Of a stretch of DNA of 64,000 nt, positions 59,249 through 64,000 are shown one piece after another (within the stretch, counting starts at the first letter, position 1; every line of letters starts with the position of its first letter). The stretch is from VXMO01 sp034422835. GTDB taxonomy: Bacteria > Chloroflexota > Dehalococcoidia > UBA6926. The notes beneath the pieces are model-generated. The model saw only the letters and a list, made by a program, of their open reading frames with translations. It searched no databases and was not told where the DNA came from. The DNA is taken from contig DAOUJJ010000006.1 in the NCBI GenBank assembly GCA_034422835.1, positions 66,327 through 130,326 on the forward strand. The letters run 5' to 3'. The position numbers were made by a program, and so were the translations under genes.

Positions 59249-60109
59249 CTACTCAAGCCCGAGTACGCGGGTCAAGGCACGGCGTGTGAACACCACGGCC
59301 ATGTCCGTCTTGTACTCCGCGGAGCCGCGGAAATCGGGCGTCGGCGCGCAGAGATCGCGAACCGTCTCGGCTGCCTCTCGCACCAGGTCCGCCGTCGGCT
59401 CCTTGCCCACCAGCACACCCGCGACGGTGTCTGCGTAGACTGCGGTCGAATTGACCGCGCCAAGCCCGACACGCACGTCCGTGACAACGCCGCCGTCGAC
59501 GACGCCGAGCGCGGAGACCGCAACCGTCGGATAATCGTCCGCCGTGCGCGGCAGGAACTTGATGTACGTGGTCTTGGCGTTGGCCGGCGCTGCCGGGACG
59601 GTGATGCCCGTGACGATCTCGCCCTCTTCAACGCCGGTTGTGTAGTAGTCCACGAACCAGCCGTCTCGCGCCTTAACCGTCCGCTCGCCGTCCTTGGATG
59701 CGACGTGGATGCTCGCATCAAGAACGAGCAGCGTGGGCGGCGGGTCCTGCGCCGGGTCGCCGTGAGCGACGCCGCCGCCGACCGTTGCCGCGTTGCGCAC
59801 GCGGACCGTCGCGACCTCGCCATAGGTCTCTGTCAGGAGCGGATTGTTCTCTTCAACGACGCTTGACGTTGCCACCTCTTGCTGCGTCGTGCGGCCGCCA
59901 ATCTGCAGGCCCTCGCCCGTCGAGCGGATGTAGTTAAGGCCGTCGATGTTCTGCAGGCTGACCAGGTGATCAACGTAGATGAGGTCCTGCTTCATCATGT
60001 TGATGAGGCCGGTGCCGCCGGAGATGACACGCGCCTCCTCGCCGTAATCGCTCAGCAGGCTGTGCGCCTCCGCCAGCGTGGAGGGCGTGTGGAATTGAAA
60101 GTCTCTCAT
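59249..60109 (-). CDS. FAD-binding medium subunit of a molybdenum hydroxylase (CoxM-like)
   Basis: A 286-residue flavoprotein, start ATG 60109 (MRDFQFHTPSTLAEAHSLLS) with GGGGTGG upstream. It has the two FAD motifs: EEARVISGGTGLINMMK (AGGT-type) and RVRNAATVGGGVAHGDPAQD (TVGGN-type). It moves electrons from the Fe-S subunit to the acceptor. It lies 11 bp after the 2Fe-2S gene. The large subunit that completes it may be the gene at 32746, 24 kb away. Confidence 0.88.
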   Translation of the reverse strand: MRDFQFHTPSTLAEAHSLLSDYGEEARVISGGTGLINMMKQDLIYVDHLVSLQNIDGLNYIRSTGEGLQIGGRTTQQEVATSSVVEENNPLLTETYGEVATVRVRNAATVGGGVAHGDPAQDPPPTLLVLDASIHVASKDGERTVKARDGWFVDYYTTGVEEGEIVTGITVPAAPANAKTTYIKFLPRTADDYPTVAVSALGVVDGGVVTDVRVGLGAVNSTAVYADTVAGVLVGKEPTADLVREAAETVRDLCAPTPDFRGSAEYKTDMAVVFTRRALTRVLGLE

Positions 60110-60120
60110 TGTCCACCCCC

Positions 60121-60615
60121 CTAGTTGCCCAGCCGGATCATTTCGCCGGCCTTCTGAATCGACTCGATAATCTTGTAGTAGCCCGTGCAGCGGCACAGGT
60201 TGCCCATCATCCAGTTCTTGATCTCGTCCTCGGTGGGATCGGGATTCTGCTCAAGCAGGGCGCGGGAGGCCATGATCTGGCCGGGCGTGCAGATGCCGCA
60301 CTGGAACCCGCCGTAGTTCATGAAGGCCTCTTGCAGCGGATGGAGCTTGTCGCCGTCCGCCACGCCCTCGATGGTCGTTATCTGGGAGCCGCCGGCCTGG
60401 ACAGCAAGCAGGATGCACGAGGAGACGATCGCGCCGTCCATCTCGACGGTGCAGATGCCGCACACGCCGACGCTGCACGCCTCCTTGGTGCCCGTCAGGC
60501 CGAGGTCATATCGAATGAAATCCACAAGCGTTCGGCGCGGCGGGACCTCCGCCGTATATTCCGTGCCGTTGATCGTGACCGTTACCGGCACGCGGGCGAC
60601 TGTATCTGTCGTCAT
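60121..60615 (-). CDS. 2Fe-2S small subunit of a molybdenum hydroxylase (CoxS-like)
   Basis: A 164-residue protein with two 2Fe-2S sites. The plant-type cluster uses GTKEACSVGVCGICTVEMDG (C-x4-C-x2-C) plus a later Cys in SSCILLAVQ. The second, in the helical C-terminal domain, uses GGFQCGICTPGQIM and LCRCTGYYKIIESI. Length and order are normal for XDH/CODH small subunits. It is first in the coxS-coxM-coxG-like operon, reading leftwards. Confidence 0.93.
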   Translation of the reverse strand: MTTDTVARVPVTVTINGTEYTAEVPPRRTLVDFIRYDLGLTGTKEACSVGVCGICTVEMDGAIVSSCILLAVQAGGSQITTIEGVADGDKLHPLQEAFMNYGGFQCGICTPGQIMASRALLEQNPDPTEDEIKNWMMGNLCRCTGYYKIIESIQKAGEMIRLGN

Positions 60616-60766
60616 AGACTCCTACCCCTCCCCACCACTGAATTACTGAATTTCGTCAGAAATTGATTATAGCAGTGAGTGCATTCGCGTGCCGCCGTGT
60701 GGTACAACTCAAGGCAGCGCTTGCGCCATTCCAATGAACAACGTACGGGCAAGGAGGAACCACGCC

Positions 60767-61054
60767 ATGGCTGCCTATTTGATAACCGATGTTGAGGTGA
60801 CGGATGAGAACCTCTATGCGCAGTTTCGTGAGCGGATGACGCCTGCCATCGAGTCCTACGGCGGCAAGTTCATCGAGCGCGGCGGCGCGATAGAGGTCAT
60901 CGACGGCTCCTGGACGCCCACTCGTCTCGCCATCGTGGAGTTCACCACCATGGAGCAGGCGCACGCATGGCTGGACTCGGCTGAGAACCACGCCCTCGAC
61001 GAGATTCGCAACAGGTCTTCCAGGATCAACATGGTGCTGGTGGAGGGGGTCTAG
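60767..61054 (+). CDS. DUF1330-domain protein
   Basis: A 95-residue protein; ATG 60767 with a perfect AAGGAGG at 60751-60757. AAYLITDVEVTDENLYAQFR, YGGKFIERGGAIEVIDGSWT, then RLAIVEFTTMEQAHAWLDSA is the ferredoxin-like alpha/beta DUF1330 pattern. The family is of unknown function, related to small dimeric alpha-beta barrel proteins. It diverges from the cox-like operon. Confidence 0.85.
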   Translation: MAAYLITDVEVTDENLYAQFRERMTPAIESYGGKFIERGGAIEVIDGSWTPTRLAIVEFTTMEQAHAWLDSAENHALDEIRNRSSRINMVLVEGV

Positions 61055-61068
61055 GGTCTTTAGGGACT

Positions 61069-63936
61069 TTAGACCCTATTCCGTTTCCGATGCCGGCGCC
61101 ACAGCAGCCACAGCAACAGCAGTAGTAGCACCAGGATCAGCCACAGGTAGATCAGAGTATTCAGCAGCGTCGGCTCCTGAATAATCTCCGCAGGCTCAGC
61201 GGGTGTTGGCGTAGGTGTGGCCGCCGGTGCAGGCGTCGCTGTCGGAGTAGGCGTCGCTGTCGGAGTAGGCGTCGCTGTCGGCGTGGGTGTCGCTGTCGGT
61301 GTAGGCGTCGCTGTCGGTGTAGGCGTCGCTGTCGGCGTAGGCGTCGCTGTCGGTGTGGGCGTCGCTGTCGGTGTGGGCGTCGCCGTCGGCATAGGTGTCG
61401 CTGTCGGTGCAGGCGTCGCCGTGGCCGTAGGCGTCGGCGGGTCCGGATCCGAGTCCGGGGGCGGATCGACCGTCGGGGGCTCAGGCGCTGGCGGGATCAC
61501 CGTAGGCCCGGATGAGTCGTCATCGACGATGGTCAGCGTCAGGGTGTTTGTGGCCCACGGGTCGGATATGGTATCGGACGCCAATCCCGACACCGTCAGC
61601 CTCCGGTGAGGTTCATCCACCTGGTTGTCATTGGGGATTATCACTATGCCGTTGCTGACCGTCCGGCCCGGCGGGATGGTCAGTGAGTGGGTGGGCATCG
61701 TGAAGATGCCGGACGATTGTGGCGGGTCCACCATCACCTGTATCGTCGTCATCGCGACGGACGGCCGGTCCAGGGTGGCATGTACGGTACTGGATTCCCC
61801 CTTCTCTGAGATAGAACTAGGCGCCAGTTCCAGCGTAACCCGGGGTTTTGGCGCGTCGGGCGCCGGGGGTTGCGGAGCGGCCTGTCCGGTGTTGTATATC
61901 ACTCCGCCGCTAGTAGCTACCTGGATGCCGGATGCGGTGATGTCCGCGTCCGCGCCCCAGCAGGCGGCCTTCCCCGCCATGGTGACGGCGCATGTGTGAA
62001 AAGCGCTGGCGGCAACGGCGCCAAAACGGACGTAGCGGTATTTTTCCGGTACGGTAACCTGACCGAAATCGGCAGTGGTGCCTGCTGCGCCACCCCAGCA
62101 GGCCACTCGCCCTGCCCTGGTTACGCCGCAGCTGTAATAAAGCCCGACGGCGACATCGGCGAAAGCTGCGCCGCTCAACTCAGCCGGCAGGGTGGATTGC
62201 CCGTATGCGTTCCACCCCCAGCAGCGCACTGTCCCGTCCGCCTGGCCGTTCTGTCCATCCAGGATGCCGCAGTTATGGTAGGCCCCGGCGTCTATTGTGG
62301 AGAAAGTGCCTTCCGGCGCCTCGGCTTGATCGTGATTCTGCCCGTCAGGCGGGGTTCCCCAGCACTTTACCGTGCCGGCCGCTTGCTCATTCTGCCCATC
62401 GAGGATGCCGCAGCTGTGATACCACCCGCCTGTAACGGCAGAAAAGGTGGACTGGGCCAGGTCATTCGGCAAGACAGCCTGAGCCGAGGTGTTCAGCCCC
62501 CAGCACGTGACCAGCCCGGCCGTTTGCTCATTCTGGCCGTCCAAGACACCACAGCCGTGATACAACCCACCTGTGATAGAGGAAAAGGTCATGTTCATTG
62601 GCGGGGTGGATTGGTCGTAGCTGTCTCCTCCCCAGCATTCGACTTTTCCATCGTTCTTTAGGGCGCATGTGTTGTCATACCCGGCGGTAATCTGCCGAAC
62701 ATCGGAGGCCAGGCTCAGCGGTCCTTTGGCGGTGTTCCCCCAGCACACGGCGCCCCCGGCAGCAGTCGTTGCACAGGTGTGGGCCGCGCCGGCGTCTATC
62801 GCGCCCGGGCTTGCGGACACGACCGGCAGGGGGTCCCGCTCCTCATAGGGCGTCGCCGCCCCGGAGTCGAAAATCGCAGGGGAGTCCGGACGGTGGATTT
62901 CGAAGTTCTGCGCTCCCCAGCACGTCACCGTCCCCGCCGCCTGGCCGTTCTGCCCGTCCAGTATCCCGCAGCTGTGATACTGTCCGGCAGATACATGTGA
63001 AAACGTGGCGCCGTTGAGATCGTCCGGCAGCGTCGCCGCTCCATAATCCTCGTCATTCTGCCCCCAGCAGACTGCGCCGCCGTCCGTTCGCACCGCGCAG
63101 GCGTGTCCCCACCGCATATCCAACGAGCTGAAGGCCCCTGTCTGGGGCGCATCGTCAACCTCACCATCGAAGTCCAGCCCCCAGCATTTGATCTGACCCG
63201 CCTCTTCTCCGTCCCGCACAATCGCGCAGGCGCCATGGCTGGCGGTGGCGATGGCGGCAAAAGAGGTATCCGTCAGTGAGTCCGGCGCCCTTAAGTTTTC
63301 TACAATGTCCTGCCTCCCCCAACATTTCGCTTTGCCGTCGTCCGCGCCGCCCTGAACCAGCGCGCACGTGCCAAAAGGACCCGCATCCACCGCGCTGAAG
63401 GTGGCAGCAGCCAGTTCCGTCGGCACCGTGGCTAATTCGACACCCCTATCCCCGGAATCCTGGTTCGTCCAGCATCGCAGTAAGCCTGCTGTCTGACCGT
63501 TCCGGGCGTCCAGGATGCCGCAAGCGTGGTGCTGGTCTGCGGTGATTGCCGAAAAGGTAATTGGCTCACCGGCGCGGTCGCCGCTGGTAACGGTCGGCGG
63601 TACGGGAACTACTTCAGAGGAAGACGACCAGCAATTGACGATGCCGTTGCTGAGCCGGCCGCAGGTGAACTCGTTGCGCCCGGCCACCTCCACATAGCCG
63701 GCACTGTCGCTCCGGACGGGGGCGATCGTAGTATGGCCCCAACAGCGGATGTACCCGGCCTTTGTTACTCCGCAGGTCCAAAGCTTTCCCGCTTCGATTT
63801 GCGTGAAAACCTTGTCATCGTCATTAACTGGAGCAATCTGCGCCGCAGTGTCCCAGGAACGGCCGCTCCCCACGACAACCAGCGATAAGAGCAACAGCGC
63901 CCAGCAGGCCGCTATGAGGGGGTTCCGCCCCCTCAT
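61069..63936 (-). CDS. Surface protein with RCC1-like repeats, Calx-beta-like domain and Pro-Thr stalk
   Basis: A 955-residue secreted protein. The signal peptide is LIAACWALLLLSLVVVGSGR. Residues ~35-680 hold about a dozen RCC1-like blades, typified by SCGILDGQNGQAAGTVTCWG; many share 'CGILDGQN.QA.G...CWG'. A beta-sandwich follows (~700-810: LTIVDDDS, Calx-beta/Na-Ca-exchanger type). A stalk of TPTATP repeats follows, encoded at 61209-61440. The end is a transmembrane helix (LIYLWLILVLLLLLLWLL) and basic tail (RRHRKRNRV). It should be anchored in the cell envelope with the repeat fan outside. A 24-G tract lies about 30 bp before its start. Confidence 0.85.
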   Translation of the reverse strand: MRGRNPLIAACWALLLLSLVVVGSGRSWDTAAQIAPVNDDDKVFTQIEAGKLWTCGVTKAGYIRCWGHTTIAPVRSDSAGYVEVAGRNEFTCGRLSNGIVNCWSSSSEVVPVPPTVTSGDRAGEPITFSAITADQHHACGILDARNGQTAGLLRCWTNQDSGDRGVELATVPTELAAATFSAVDAGPFGTCALVQGGADDGKAKCWGRQDIVENLRAPDSLTDTSFAAIATASHGACAIVRDGEEAGQIKCWGLDFDGEVDDAPQTGAFSSLDMRWGHACAVRTDGGAVCWGQNDEDYGAATLPDDLNGATFSHVSAGQYHSCGILDGQNGQAAGTVTCWGAQNFEIHRPDSPAIFDSGAATPYEERDPLPVVSASPGAIDAGAAHTCATTAAGGAVCWGNTAKGPLSLASDVRQITAGYDNTCALKNDGKVECWGGDSYDQSTPPMNMTFSSITGGLYHGCGVLDGQNEQTAGLVTCWGLNTSAQAVLPNDLAQSTFSAVTGGWYHSCGILDGQNEQAAGTVKCWGTPPDGQNHDQAEAPEGTFSTIDAGAYHNCGILDGQNGQADGTVRCWGWNAYGQSTLPAELSGAAFADVAVGLYYSCGVTRAGRVACWGGAAGTTADFGQVTVPEKYRYVRFGAVAASAFHTCAVTMAGKAACWGADADITASGIQVATSGGVIYNTGQAAPQPPAPDAPKPRVTLELAPSSISEKGESSTVHATLDRPSVAMTTIQVMVDPPQSSGIFTMPTHSLTIPPGRTVSNGIVIIPNDNQVDEPHRRLTVSGLASDTISDPWATNTLTLTIVDDDSSGPTVIPPAPEPPTVDPPPDSDPDPPTPTATATPAPTATPMPTATPTPTATPTPTATPTPTATPTPTATPTPTATPTPTATPTPTATPTPTATPAPAATPTPTPAEPAEIIQEPTLLNTLIYLWLILVLLLLLLWLLWRRHRKRNRV
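61209..61440. repeat. Tandem repeat DNA encoding a TPTATP stalk
   Basis: Units of 18 bp of the form GTCGCTGTCGGNGTRGGC read on the plus strand, about 12 in a row, with small base differences. Slippage here would change stalk length by whole units without breaking the frame. Confidence 0.85.
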
Positions 63937-63967
63937 CCACCAACCTCTGCGAGAGGCTTGACATAAT

Positions 63968-63991
63968 GGGGGGGGGGGGGGGGGGGGGGGG
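63968..63991. repeat. Homopolymeric tract of 24 G
   Basis: An uninterrupted G24 run, about 32 bp upstream (in the minus direction) of the surface-protein start. Tracts of this kind can switch gene expression by length change, or they can be sequencing or assembly artefacts near a contig end. Confidence 0.7.
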
Positions 63992-64000
63992 TATTAAAGG

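Noticed and set aside
1..64000. tRNA or rRNA genes
   Set aside because: I looked for T-loop patterns (GTTCGANTC) with matching acceptor stems and rRNA landmarks and saw none that hold up. A covariance search (tRNAscan-SE) would be decisive.

Overview
The window is a GC-rich, gene-dense bacterial chromosome segment. It most likely comes from the phylum Chloroflexota (SAR202 or Dehalococcoidia-like). This is inferred from gene content and style, with no taxonomic marker in view: MaoC, CaiB and SDR enzymes in numbers, a UPF0182 protein, a groES-groEL operon under an exact CIRCE element, xanthine/CO-dehydrogenase-like enzymes, and a surface protein with RCC1-like repeats on a Pro-Thr stalk. No rRNA, tRNA, CRISPR array or complete insertion sequence was seen.

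Layout. (1) 1-6.7 kb: an acyl-CoA operon (MaoC end, CitE/Mcl-like lyase, acyl-CoA dehydrogenase, MaoC, acyl-CoA mutase large subunit, FabG/PhaB-like reductase, thiolase) that covers most step types of an ethylmalonyl-CoA-like route. (2) 6.8-9.9 kb: a small membrane protein, CIRCE-groES-groEL with terminator, and an SDR. (3) 9.95-12.9 kb: an accessory zone with dispersed palindromes, a hairpin-rich stretch before two tiny ORFs, about 660 bp of degenerate pentanucleotide-periodic DNA, and a methyltransferase stub with an HNH nuclease. (4) 12.9-19.2 kb: tsaD, a CorC-type protein, a NucS-like nuclease, a histidine phosphatase, tilS. (5) 19.3-20.9 kb: a DUF5131 plus TcmP pair, the second gene AT-richer than its surroundings. 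(6) 20.9-32.3 kb: a glycosyltransferase, purH-purM-purF, argD, UPF0182, argB, argJ. (7) 32.4-41.1 kb: two HicB-like proteins, a molybdenum hydroxylase large subunit, an Smr protein, gyrA, and a methyltransferase-HNH fusion. (8) 41.5-50.4 kb: a DUF3179 lipoprotein and pyrC-carA-(membrane protein)-carB-pyrK-like. (9) 50.4-54 kb: a MaoC-type protein and a tandem CaiB protein. (10) 54-57.7 kb: accessory genes: an 11-residue-repeat protein, a large unknown, a frameshifted DUF433 gene, two ParDE modules, and an ArsC/Spx-family gene with TGA at the first redox Cys codon. (11) 57.7-61 kb: two MaoC proteins, CoxG-, CoxM- and CoxS-like genes, DUF1330. (12) 61-64 kb: the RCC1-repeat surface protein preceded by a 24-base G tract.

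The most interesting signal is the candidate selenoprotein at 56699-57049: a UxxC motif in a thioredoxin-fold ArsC/Spx-like protein, with a strong ribosome binding site and a plausible bacterial SECIS hairpin about 20 nt after the TGA. Next come the pentanucleotide-periodic array, a duplicated gyrA tail flanking a HicB-like gene, and the dispersed 20-bp palindrome ATTCCC-N8-GGGAAT.
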